From Marsupella aquatica (Eukaryota > Marchantiophyta), in the NCBI GenBank assembly GCA_973895155.1, contig OZ316897.1:3968001-4032000 (forward strand): a DNA stretch of 64,000 nt, read 5' to 3'. The position numbers were made by a program, and so were the translations under genes. The notes below the pieces were generated by a model. It had not been told where the DNA came from. It worked only from the letters and a program-made list of their open reading frames with translations, and did no database searches. Numbering within the stretch: position 1 is the first letter of the stretch; each line of letters starts with the position of its first letter. This document shows positions 36,301 through 51,201 of the stretch, piece by piece.

Positions 36301-36990
36301 GTTTTTATTGCAATTCCCTCTATAAGTGACTTGAAGTCTTATCTAGAAGTACAGAGAGAGTACGTGTTGCATTTGTTGACAAGTGCCTGGGATTTTTGGA
36401 AGAGTATTAGTTGCACTAATGCTGGCCCACCAAACACGTTCCATGTTGCATTAGGACCCTTGTCCTTCTGAGACGTTGCACTATCTGCAAACTGTCTCAC
36501 AAGCCAAACAAATTCAATGAGGAAATTGTCTATAACTGTGCACTTTGAACATCAAGTTTCTCACTCGGTGTCTCCATGTACATTCCTCAAGCATTTCTGC
36601 ATCAAATTTGCAATTTGCAAGTTCTTGTGTACGGAGTGTGGTCAAATTGAGGTAAGTCAAGCGTTATATAGGCAAGGATCTGGTGAGTTGAGTAGTCTCT
36701 GGGTTGGACCACTCATGATTAGAATTGGGGCTCAAAACTGCAGGAAAGGCCTGTGAGGCGTGCTTTGCACTAAGTTACGGGTAGTTTTGCTAGAGCAGAA
36801 TGAGACAACTTTGATGTCACAACACTGCTCCATGTTGGTGCGAGAATTTAATGATACTCACATTTTGGGTTTAAGAGCAATGATCACCTTTCATTTGATC
36901 CCGTTCTTGAACATATGTATTCAAAGTTTCAAAGCATTTCATTTTGTTTACCTTATAGATGAGCGCAAGTCGTAAGTGCAATCCCCATCT
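33306..36990. other. Gene-free spacer with AT-rich core
   Basis: 34200-34960 is very AT-rich, with (A)n stretches. A degenerate repeat of family R2 lies at 34985-35260. No coding exon is recognised. The minus-strand ORF near 35928-36125 is open but short and has no family motif. Confidence 0.45.
34985..35260 (+). repeat. Dispersed repeat family R2, copy 2
   Basis: Partner of 12950-13180. It has the CCCTAGAGGACATTCC and GATGTGGACCATTAG words and the same T-rich tail, ending near a run of seven T. The class is not known. Confidence 0.4.
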
Positions 36991-37245
36991 TAGTGCACCT
37001 TGGAACTGTCGTCTCAAGGGGTCGCACTTGTGCAGAGGTCACTGTACCGCATTATTGCTTTTGCTTGGAGCGGGACCCCAAGTCATCGGTCTTGCGAAGT
37101 GCAATCGTTTGAAAGCCTTTTATTCTGTTGCATTATGGATATTTTAATAATGTATTGATATGTGCAAGCTTCATGTAAGTGCACCTTGGTACTATCGTCT
37201 CTCGAGGAGTTGCACTTATGCAGAGGTCACTGTACCACATTATTA
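36991..37245 (+). repeat. Direct repeat of about 68 bp, two copies
   Basis: 36991-37057 and 37177-37245 share AGTGCACCTTGG, ACT(G/A)TCGTCTC, GCACTT(G/A)TGCAGAGGTCACT and GTACC(G/A)CATTATT. A shorter relative (GTAAGTGCACCTCATAC) lies near 36219. Confidence 0.8.
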
Positions 37246-37429
37246 GGGGGTCTCAAATATGATGCATGGGCAGTCTCCTGGCAGTCCGGGTTTAGGTTCT
37301 GAGGGACCCGGCCAAAAAATGTGAGATGCTCCCAGAGCTACTCTGCACAATTGTGTCGTGGGAATTTATGGTTTCCTGCTGGCCACTTCCTCTCACCATG
37401 TCTTGGCTGTTACAGGAACCAAAATAATT

Positions 37430-37597
37430 AGGGCATCTCAATCTCCTATGTTTGCCCTCCGCCCACGGTCAAGGGCATTTTCCCGGATAAAAAGTGACAG
37501 ACACAAACATGTTTGTCCGCACACTTGTGACCACAGACCAAAACTGGTTGTTTAGGGACAAGATTTTTTCTGTGGACCTGAAGGTTTGAAGTGCCCT
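37430..37597. mobile_element. Harbinger-type MITE A
   Basis: 168 bp with terminal inverted repeats AGGGCATCTCAATC and AGGGCACTTCAAAC (reverse strand), flanked by ATT on both sides (37427-37429 and 37598-37600). There is no coding capacity. The ends and the ATT duplication match the 8.1 kb Harbinger element at 22687-30818. Confidence 0.8.
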
Positions 37598-37693
37598 ATT
37601 GAACTCAGAAAATCTGGGAAGTGATCCAACTCACCGGCTTGATGCATTACAGCAGTGGCCCTCTCAGGCTGAAGAGCCAAATGGTTCTCTATT

Positions 37694-37871
37694 AGGGCGT
37701 CTCAATCTTCTCCTTTTTGCCTCCGGTTGCGGTCTCAATCTTCTCCTTTCTGCTCAGGTCGCGGTCAGCGATAAATTCCCAAGAATAAAGTGGCGGACAC
37801 ACAAAAATGTGTGTTGAAACACTCCTTACCCGAGTCATTTTTTCTGCAAACTTACAGGTTTGAGACGCCCT
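37694..37871. mobile_element. Harbinger-type MITE B
   Basis: 178 bp with terminal repeats AGGGCGTCTCAA at both ends, flanked by ATT (37691-37693 and 37872-37874). The interior resembles MITE A: GGTCA, TTCCC, ATAAA, GTG(A/G)C(A/G)GACACA, and a tail with CAGGTTTGA. The two lie only 96 bp apart in the same orientation. Confidence 0.85.
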
Positions 37872-37874
37872 ATT

Positions 37875-38609
37875 TGAGGCACCCTGTGCTCCCTTGGAAC
37901 CGACCCCAAGTTCCTATTATTGCAAGCTTGGAACCGACCCCAAGTTTCTCGTAGCTTTTAGCCTGCCGTCTCTCTCGAGCCTCTCGCCCTCGAGACTGCA
38001 CACATTGATTGGACCATACGCACATTTCTGTCACCAGTGTTCAGCGGCAGGCTGCAAGCAGGAAGCAAAGGACTCTCTGTCACGTTTGCGATCGAAGCAA
38101 TTGGAAACCGCGGGTGACGAAGGAACTGTCCGGGGCGGGCTGAGGGAATGCGAATCTTGGAACCGGGGAATAACTTGGACGGAGGAGGAGAAGATTGGAG
38201 CAGCAGCTATCAATTGCGATCATGGTGGATTCGATGTGGAAGGAAGAGGCGGGGGCCCGGCGAACAAGAGCGCGGAATCAGCATGCGAAATGGATATTCG
38301 TCTTGGAAATAGAAAAGGCAACGGTGGCTTGGCTATGACAGAAGCGGCAGTTCCATGATGTTGATGATGTTGTGAAAGAGGAAGAGGAGAGGAGGGAAGA
38401 GACGAGTGAGGAACTCGGATTTCGGAAAATGCAACACACAACGTAGAGAGCTGCCAGTGTGCTCTTCCATTGTAAAGATAAGGTGTTCTTCGGTCTATTG
38501 GGAGCGACACGTAAGATTGATAGCGGCAAGGCTCTGAGTAGACGAAGAGCTGATGTCCGATAAGGCGGTCTTCACTAGTCCAATAGACAATTGAGAGAGG
38601 GTGAGAGAG
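37875..38609 (+). promoter_or_regulatory. Promoter/leader region of the ALG1-like gene
   Basis: About 730 bp between MITE B and the ATG at 38610. GC content is higher than in the repeats around it, with GA-rich stretches close to the start. A 154-codon plus-strand ORF (37894-38358) and minus-strand ORFs overlap here but carry no recognised domain. No TATA box can be assigned with confidence. Confidence 0.4.
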
Positions 38610-44921
<6,312 letters not shown>

Positions 44922-44998
44922 ATTACAAATAGCATTTAACAGAGAGTTATGGCCATTGAAATAAATACAACATGCGTCTTAGGCCTGCCTAGGCCTTT

Positions 44999-45152
44999 CT
45001 CTTTGCAGGCTGAAGGCATTCACCAATATTTCGAATAGAGACTTGCGCTCCTGCTCATGGCAATTAATACAGCAAGCATTTGATCCTAAGCTTGTTGTCG
45101 TTACAGGTTGGAGGCATTCAACAATTAAATGTCGAATAGACACTTTGTGAAC
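44999..45152 (+). other. Two candidate alternative terminal exons of the ALG1-like gene
   Basis: Exon 14 ends in phase 0 at a GT donor (44877). Two downstream acceptors (TTTGCAG at 45007 and GTTACAG at 45111) each open an in-phase mini-exon ending in TAG: one encodes AEGIHQYFE, the other VGGIQQLNVE. The two are similar in DNA (GGCATTCA, CAAT, TCGAATAGA(G/C)ACTT), so one is a duplicate of the other. The alternative is read-through to TAA 44919. Confidence 0.4.
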
Positions 45153-46120
45153 AGAACTGCGGCGCGAAAGAGAAATAGGCATACTTCTAATGCCATTTGA
45201 ACTGCATGACAATGTACATTCTAGGAGCGGAAGGGTCACATTCGCAAACTCTGTTTTGGGTCTGTTCAGCTCTGGTGAGTCTGAAATACTTTGGTCCCCT
45301 CACCTCTCCTCTCACCTCCCGTTACGGTTTGCATTTCACGTTGATTAACTAGACGATGCCATCGCAGCAGTGATTTTCTAAGGAAGCCCGTCTGGCTCCA
45401 GACAGGAGTCGTTGTTGTCCTCTATAGTACAGATGAATTCAATTGATCAGGCACCTTGCGCTGGTCAAGAACGACTCTCACTGCCTGGCCTTCCATCCCT
45501 TTAGCCAGCTTAATCATCCCTACCTTGGAGACATTCAATGCACATTGCAAAGTGACAAATATCCCTTGTGAACTGTGAATCGTCAAATGGATGTAAGTGG
45601 CCCTGATGAAGCTGCGTGTGCACGTATATTTCGTGTCGCTTGTTAGAGTAAACCATCAAGATGTTGATGTATTTACGAAGATGCAGATTATGGCAAGCCC
45701 ACTTGGCAAGCGCCCCTTTCGCTATTTGGGTCTCTTGTTCCATGACTCGTTAAATTGGGAGGAAGTTCGCACTTTGGTTGATGTGGCAACAGCTCATGCT
45801 CAAACCAAGAGCCTGGATAGAACTCTTGGCTACCTCAGCAAGAAGGCACGTGCCCTCGTATGTGCTAGGCCTCACTTCTTTTGTTTTAGTTGAAGTTGAG
45901 ATGGATGGATAATATGTCACCAATTCGATGGTTACTTTGACAGGCAACACAGGGTTTGCATGCTTATGCAAGTTCCTGAGGGCAAACACTGTCCAATCAA
46001 GATTCCATCTTCAAGGTGGGATATTTGTCACCTTGCAATGTGGGGAGTAGTCTGTGATACACTAAGCCCAAGCAAATACGTTTTGATAACTCAACCAGGT
46101 TTTGATAACTCAACCAGATA
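45153..46120. other. Intergenic with unassigned coding-like fragments
   Basis: A minus-strand ORF (45743-45510; HNLHLRKYINILMVYSNKR, FTRDICHFAMCIECLQG) and a plus-strand ORF near 45960-46080 (SRWDICHLAMWGVVC) share the DICH-x-AM word in opposite orientation. Both look like decayed pieces of one unknown protein-coding repeat. No family is recognised. Confidence 0.35.
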
Positions 46121-46435
46121 CAGTTCTTGCAGGAGTTCAATAATTCCTACAGCCAACAATCTCAGCGCAGTGATTAGAGCACTAAATCACGGACTGGAGA
46201 CACCATGTGTAATTGTTTTATACAGTTCTTGCAGGCGTTCAATAATACCTACAGCCAACAATCTCAGTGCAGTGATTAGAGCACTAAATCACGGACTGCA
46301 GACACCATGTGTAAAATCTCAGTGCAGTGATTAGAGCACTAAATCACGGGCTGCAGACACCATGTGTAAAATCTCAGTGCAGTGATTAGAGCACTAAATC
46401 ACGGACTGCAGACACCATGTGTAATTGTTTTGTCC
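46121..46435 (+). repeat. Short tandem array, about 63 bp core, four copies
   Basis: The core AATCTCAG(C/T)GCAGTGATTAG, then AGCACTAAATCACGG, then CTG(G/C)AGACACCATGTGTAA occurs four times in direct order. The first two copies also carry a longer left part (CAGTTCTTGCAGG...TACAGCCAAC). The repeats are nearly identical, so the expansion is recent. Confidence 0.9.
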
Positions 46436-46952
46436 CGTGCATTGACACGGGGTCTCTATGACTCTACTATCACATGTTTTTACCTGTGTATAATTTTCTG
46501 TGCATCTTATTTTGTCTTCACCAAGATTGATATTCATTTTTTCATTGCAACCTGCACCCTTTGGAAAACTAAAGCAATGATTTGCAAAACTCAGGTATTG
46601 AACAAAGTCACGACTTGAGTGCTTTTTGTATACTCTGAAGATTTTTCATTGAGTTTGTTTGTTTTTACTCAGAAAAGTTGTATTTGAGTTTGTGTACTCT
46701 ACATTGAGAAGGAGATTTTCATAGTCAAGAGTATCTTTCTCACCTCCAAACTTCAATATTTAATCTGTCATAAATTCAATTTACACCCAAATTAACATAA
46801 ACATGAATGAAATTATAAGTTTGATTCATGAGTCTTGTTTGTTACAGTTGTTGTTGACCTGGACTGTTATGTGTTATGGTGCTAGGAATTTTGAAAGAGA
46901 TTTCTCATGAGGTTGCTTAAATAACAAGAACCCCAGTCTAAAAAGTATTTGC
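46436..46952. other. Unassigned intergenic DNA
   Basis: AT-rich. Nothing recognisable. Confidence 0.4.
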
Positions 46953-47136
46953 CCCATCCCATTTCCAGGCACTTCATGTCTAAAGGGGTTCAACTATAAA
47001 TAAGCCCAAGAATACCAGGGAAGCACTCAACAACGGACCTCAAACCCATCCCATTTCCAGGCACTTCATGTCTAAAGGGGTTCAACTATAAATAAGCCCA
47101 AGAATACCAGGGAAGCACTCTACAACGGACCTTAAC
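46953..47136 (+). repeat. Tandem duplication, 92 bp unit
   Basis: Two almost identical copies of a block starting CCCATCCCATTTCCAGGC and containing AAGGGGTTCAACTATAAAT and ACCAGGGAAGCACTC. The copies show only a couple of differences (CAACAACGG against TACAACGG), which indicates a young duplication. Confidence 0.92.
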
Positions 47137-47349
47137 AGAGATTAAAACTGCCAAAATATGATGGACAATTTTGTGCATAAAACTATTCATGACAGGACTA
47201 AACTAAAGTTCAGCCAATTATACCAAGCCAATCAATACAGCCTTGGACTCAAATTATGGGATCACAATAAGCTACACAAATAAGCTTCGACCATATGGTG
47301 GTAAATGTTGTGCATCCATGGTTTATTCTACACTTTTTTCCAGCTTTGG

Positions 47350-47780
47350 CAAAACTAAAGCTGTGGGGGACCTCCACTTTGTCCATAAAGCTCAGATGGC
47401 ACTGCCAAAGCTTGGATGGACTTGCTCAGAACAGTTAAACTGACTCAGATAACACTTTTTACTTGTTTGACTGAAATGTGACGTGTAAATGGTCTTCGTA
47501 CCATGTGCAGCCAGTTTCAATCACATTACCAAACGGGTTTTCTCGGTAACTTGACGACTTGACAACCTTGAACCTGAACAACATAAAGACATCATGCCAT
47601 TACTCATGATCACCATGACGTCATGACTACTTTCTCCCCAAGGTAGTCAAAGTCATCAACTGCAATCCACACCCGGTTCCTTTTTCTTTTTGGTGTAAAA
47701 GCAACAATTGCTTTACGCAATCCACCGGGATGGGCCGGGACAATGTCTCAGTCCCCCCGGGCTTTTGTTTCAGCTTTTGC
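47350..47780 (+). repeat. Dispersed repeat family R1, copy 3 (longest)
   Basis: Matches copy 1 along its length: ACCTCCACTTTGTCCATAAA, CAAAGCTTGGATGGACTTG, CAGTTTCAATCACATTACCA, ACTTGACGACTTGACAACCT, CATCATGCCATTACTCATGA, CTACTTTCTCCCCAAGGTAG and GGATGGGC. It ends near the polypyrimidine CCCCCCGGGCTTTTG. No coding capacity. Confidence 0.65.
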
Positions 47781-48390
47781 TCTTTTTTATTCTTAGGAGT
47801 AAAAGGATATATTGACAGTTTAAGAGAAGTTTTCAGAAAAAAAGTATAAATAGGGCATCTCAAAGCTTTATAGTTATGAAAGATGGCTTTTGGCCATAAA
47901 CAAAGGCCACTGTTTTTGCACAGGGTAAGTGACTTATGGTAGTGACATATGACCAATCTTTATTACAAATACATATAGGGTTTAGGGTTCAGTAGCCCTT
48001 AACTTTTTCTCTCAATCTTAACTATTAAAAGTGAAAGTCCATCAAATTTTGGAGGGAGATAATTGGTAGACCCCAGAATTGAGAAATGTTACTTGAAAGA
48101 CTCCTTGAGATTTTGGGTGCATTCATTCAAGCTCCATAAAATCACTCATTAGGTCCATCAAACAACACATTTCATTGTGGGGTTTCCATCAAGTATATAT
48201 CTCTAAATTTTTTAAAATCTGAGGTTTGAGACTCCTTTAAGGTCATTTGTCTAGGTATTATGTTGCTAAGTGAATGAGAAACTGCCACATGACTTTTTAA
48301 ACTTCTCATTAAACCTCGAGGATCATAATACTGGTTTGTGCGGTTTGAAAATGTATACATATATGGCAAGGACTGTATGTATTATAGTAT
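47781..48390. other. Unassigned intergenic DNA
   Basis: Contains an AGGGCATCTCAAAGC word at about 47855 that looks like the left end of the Harbinger/MITE family, but no matching right end was found. Otherwise AT-rich with no gene. Confidence 0.4.
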
Positions 48391-48731
48391 TGTTAGGTGT
48401 TTTCACTTAGTCTAGGGTTACGACATGTAACCATAGTTAGGTTAACCATAATCGGAGATGTGGTTAGGTTAACTAAGTTGCACACTATATCCTAAGCAAT
48501 GATTCTAGGATAAGTGGAACTAAGGCTCATTGTTACGGAGCCATTTGAGAGATGAGTAGAGGTTACACTCTGGAGGCTTGATATAGCCAAGGACTTAGAG
48601 TTTAGTAAAGCTCTCTTGTGTGTTCATGTGGACGTAGCCTCAATGAGGTGAATCACGTATTTCTTGTGTTGACTACTTGCATGTTGGATGTGTCATGGGT
48701 TTGCCATTGCGATTGTCGTCTTTGCTTAACA
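48391..48731 (+). repeat. Solo LTR of the copia X/Y family
   Basis: 341 bp, begins TGTTAGGTG and ends TTGCTTAACA. It is flanked by AGTAT on both sides (48386-48390 and 48732-48736), a perfect 5 bp target duplication. It aligns along its length with the LTRs at 53281, 56040 and 62116: AACTAAG(T)GCACACTATAT-like region, GGCTCATTGTTACGGAGCCA, TAGTAAAGCTCTCTTGTGTG, ATGGACGTAGCCTCA-like region. No internal sequence follows, so this is the product of LTR-LTR recombination. Confidence 0.92.
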
Positions 48732-48984
48732 AGTATAAGATAAGCCAATGTTATTACAGCTCCTACTACAAACAAATGCACACTGAAAGTGAAATGCCCC
48801 GCATTGAATGAACCTGGTTGCCTGTTTACCATAATACACATTCAAACTACCATTAAAGTATGATAAGGTCGGGACCGTTAACTATGACCGTATAATGGCT
48901 CCCATACACTTCCCCGTATACGCAGATAATCATACGGTCATCCTTAGGTTACGAGTCATACTCAAATGCCCTGTACGTTTATCT

Positions 48985-49760
48985 TACACGTCATGCGGTG
49001 TAAAAGTTGTCACGATCTACGGGTCACGGGCTTGGTCCATGGGAGGGACCTCACCCATCATGAGGTGTAAAAGTTGTCATGGTCCATGAGTCACAGGCTC
49101 AGTCCATGGGAGAGAGTTGACCCGTCATGAGGTGTAAAAGTTATCACGGTCCATGGGTCACGGGCTTGGCCAATGGGAGAGACTGACCCGTCATGAGGTG
49201 TAAAACTTGTCACTGTCCATGGGTCACAGCAGTCACGGGAATAAACGTCATGAGGTGTAAAACTTGTCACGGTCTACTGGTCACAGGCTTGGTCCATGGG
49301 AGAGACCTCACCCATCATGAGGTGTAAACATTGTCACTGTCCATTGGTCAGGGGCTCCTCCACGGGAGAAAGCTTACCCATCATGAGGTGTAAACATTGT
49401 CACTGTCCATGGGTCAGGGGCTCCTCCACAGGAGAGAGCTTACCCATCATGAGGTGTAAAGGTTGTCACCGTCCCCTGGGTCACGGCAGTCACAGGAATG
49501 TGAATGGGCGTCATGAGGTGTAAAAGTTGTCACAAGCCATGGGTCACTGCAGTCACAGGAATGGACGTCATGAGGTGTAAAAGTTGTCACGGTCCATGGG
49601 TCACTGCAGTCACGGGAATGAACGTCATGAGGTGTAAAAGTCATGAGGTGTAAAAGTTGTCAAGGTCCATGGGTCACGGCAGTCACGGGAATGGACGTCA
49701 TGAGGTGGAAAAAAGTTCGTCACGGTACAAGGGGTCACGGCAGTCACGAGCTTTGGTCCA
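48985..49760 (+). repeat. Minisatellite, units of about 60-68 bp, 13 copies of the core word
   Basis: The core TCATGAGGTGTAAAAGTTGT, then CACGGTCCATGGGTCAC, recurs about 13 times from 48991 to 49700. Two spacer types alternate: GGCTTGGTCCATGGGAGAGA and GGCAGTCACGGGAATG. Many copies are nearly identical. The array ends about 720 bp before the ORF at 50485. Open frames through the array on both strands are repeat by-products. Confidence 0.92.
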
Positions 49761-50484
49761 TGGGAGAGACCATGAGGACGGGGGAAGCTGCTCGAGAAGC
49801 AACGGAGAAACGTCAGGCGAAGGAGCGGTAGATTCAGAAGCAGAGGACGAAGGAATGAAATAAATGCGTCGGATGCGGATAGACCGCGAGAAAGGAATGT
49901 TTTCTTCGCCCATAAATGGTCCTGTATCGACAATGCTGGTGTTATTACCAAAGCGGCGCATTGCTTGCTTGCAGCTTCGCCACTGGAACGATTTGGTGGG
50001 TCGCGAATTGTGAATTCTTGCTCTCTGATTTGCTGGTTCGACACTTTTAACGCGATAGATCAGTCTCCAATGGTCTGTTGCAAGCGTTTGTTGATTGAGT
50101 TTGTTCGAGCGAATTGAGTTGTCACGGATTTCAGCTGTTCGGTTCGGTTTTGAGCCGATTTGGTGTTGGTCTAGGCTTTGTTGCTGTCGGACTGCGCGCA
50201 ACTGTTTTATGGTCAGAGAGATAGATTGCTGAAATTCAGCTTCTCTGGCTGAATGATCTTGACATCGATTGCCCGGACAGGTGCTGTGTTCTTGGTGCTG
50301 TGGTGCTGATTTACTGTTTCTTCGTGGGGAGAAGTCCAGTCGTCCGAGAATTTGAAAGAGGTTGCAGCTTTTCGGGATCAATCTTCCGTGGTGTTGCCAT
50401 TGACTTCAAGTTCCGAGGAATTCCGAGGTTTTACTCTAGTCTTGGCATTCTTGGCTTGTACGAGTCAAATTTACCTGCAGAGAA
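49761..50484 (+). promoter_or_regulatory. Possible leader of the 50485 ORF
   Basis: Non-repetitive, moderately GC-rich sequence between the minisatellite and the ATG at 50485. It could hold promoter and 5' UTR. Overlapping short ORFs on both strands have no recognisable domain. No core promoter element is assigned. Confidence 0.35.
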
Positions 50485-51201
50485 ATGGCTTGTCTAGGAA
50501 TTGCTACCAATGCTGTAGTGGGAGGGAGCCCGTTGAATTCGTTGCATACGAGGACCCAGCTTTTATCAGGAGCGCAGGAAATTCGTTTTTCTGCGGCAAC
50601 GCTGTCGTTGCCTGATCGTTTAGTCCGTTCAGTCACGAATGGTCGGGCTCGTCGGCGAATATCTGCAAATGCCGGACAATGTGCTGAACGGAATGCCGAA
50701 ACTGCTGCCAAGAACATGATCCAGGTAGCCGGCTCTTGCACTTCCGTAGAAAGCGAAATTACTACAGCTTTACCAGCCAATATTGAAAGCAATAAAAACG
50801 CAATCGGAGACCATCGCCAAGACTTGTTGAGACGAAGCCGGTTAGCAGATTTGCAGGCAAGGGAGGCCTTTGCTACCAGCGGGGATATCACTGAGGCCAA
50901 CATGGAGAGACTGGTCGAGTCGTTATTGCACGAGGAGGGTCAGTCTGCCGAAGATTATCGGCAGCGGGCAATAATGTTTGGCAAGATCACAGAATTCTTC
51001 AGCCAAAGGAAAGCCTACAACGTTGAAAGTCGAGAGAATTCCTGGACGGGTGCTTCGGAAATTGGCGGGACGATGCAAGTCATTCTCGATGTCGTTTTGT
51101 CAGAAGAAGGTCGATCTGCTACGGACTACAAGTGTAGAGCCCAATTATTCGCCAAGTCTGCGGAGGTATTTCCTTTCAACGCGGTTGGTAGGTCGACTTA
51201 A
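50485..51201 (+). CDS. Unrecognised protein, possibly plastid-targeted; maybe first exon only
   Basis: ATG at 50485 (context GAGAAATGG) opens 238 codons to TAA 51199-51201. The first 60 residues are rich in Ala, Ser, Thr and Arg and poor in acidic residues until about residue 70, like a plastid transit peptide. The C-terminal half contains two related units: LLHEEGQSAEDYRQRAIMFG followed by KITEFF, and VLSEEGRSATDYKCRAQLFA followed by KSAEVF. A GT donor follows GCGGAG at 51166, so the last residues may be intron and the gene may go on, but I could not identify a next exon. No known family is recognised. Confidence 0.5.
   Translation: MACLGIATNAVVGGSPLNSLHTRTQLLSGAQEIRFSAATLSLPDRLVRSVTNGRARRRISANAGQCAERNAETAAKNMIQVAGSCTSVESEITTALPANIESNKNAIGDHRQDLLRRSRLADLQAREAFATSGDITEANMERLVESLLHEEGQSAEDYRQRAIMFGKITEFFSQRKAYNVESRENSWTGASEIGGTMQVILDVVLSEEGRSATDYKCRAQLFAKSAEVFPFNAVGRST

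Noticed and set aside
37245-37340. Possible third MITE beginning AGGGGGTCTCAAAT after ATT
   Set aside because: The candidate right end (TGAGATGCTCCC) is poorly matched and not followed by ATT; could be a decayed member.
47855-47880. AGGGCATCTCAAAGC, like a Harbinger left end
   Set aside because: No matching right end within reach, so only a possible fragment.
47980-48000. GGGTTTAGGGTTCAG, like plant telomere repeat
   Set aside because: Only about two units; too short to call an interstitial telomere.
48895-49523. Open frames with repeated PIMRCKHCHCP-like peptides, resembling tandem CxxC zinc motifs
   Set aside because: They arise from the minisatellite units; the opposite strand gives similarly regular peptides and unit length changes break the frame.
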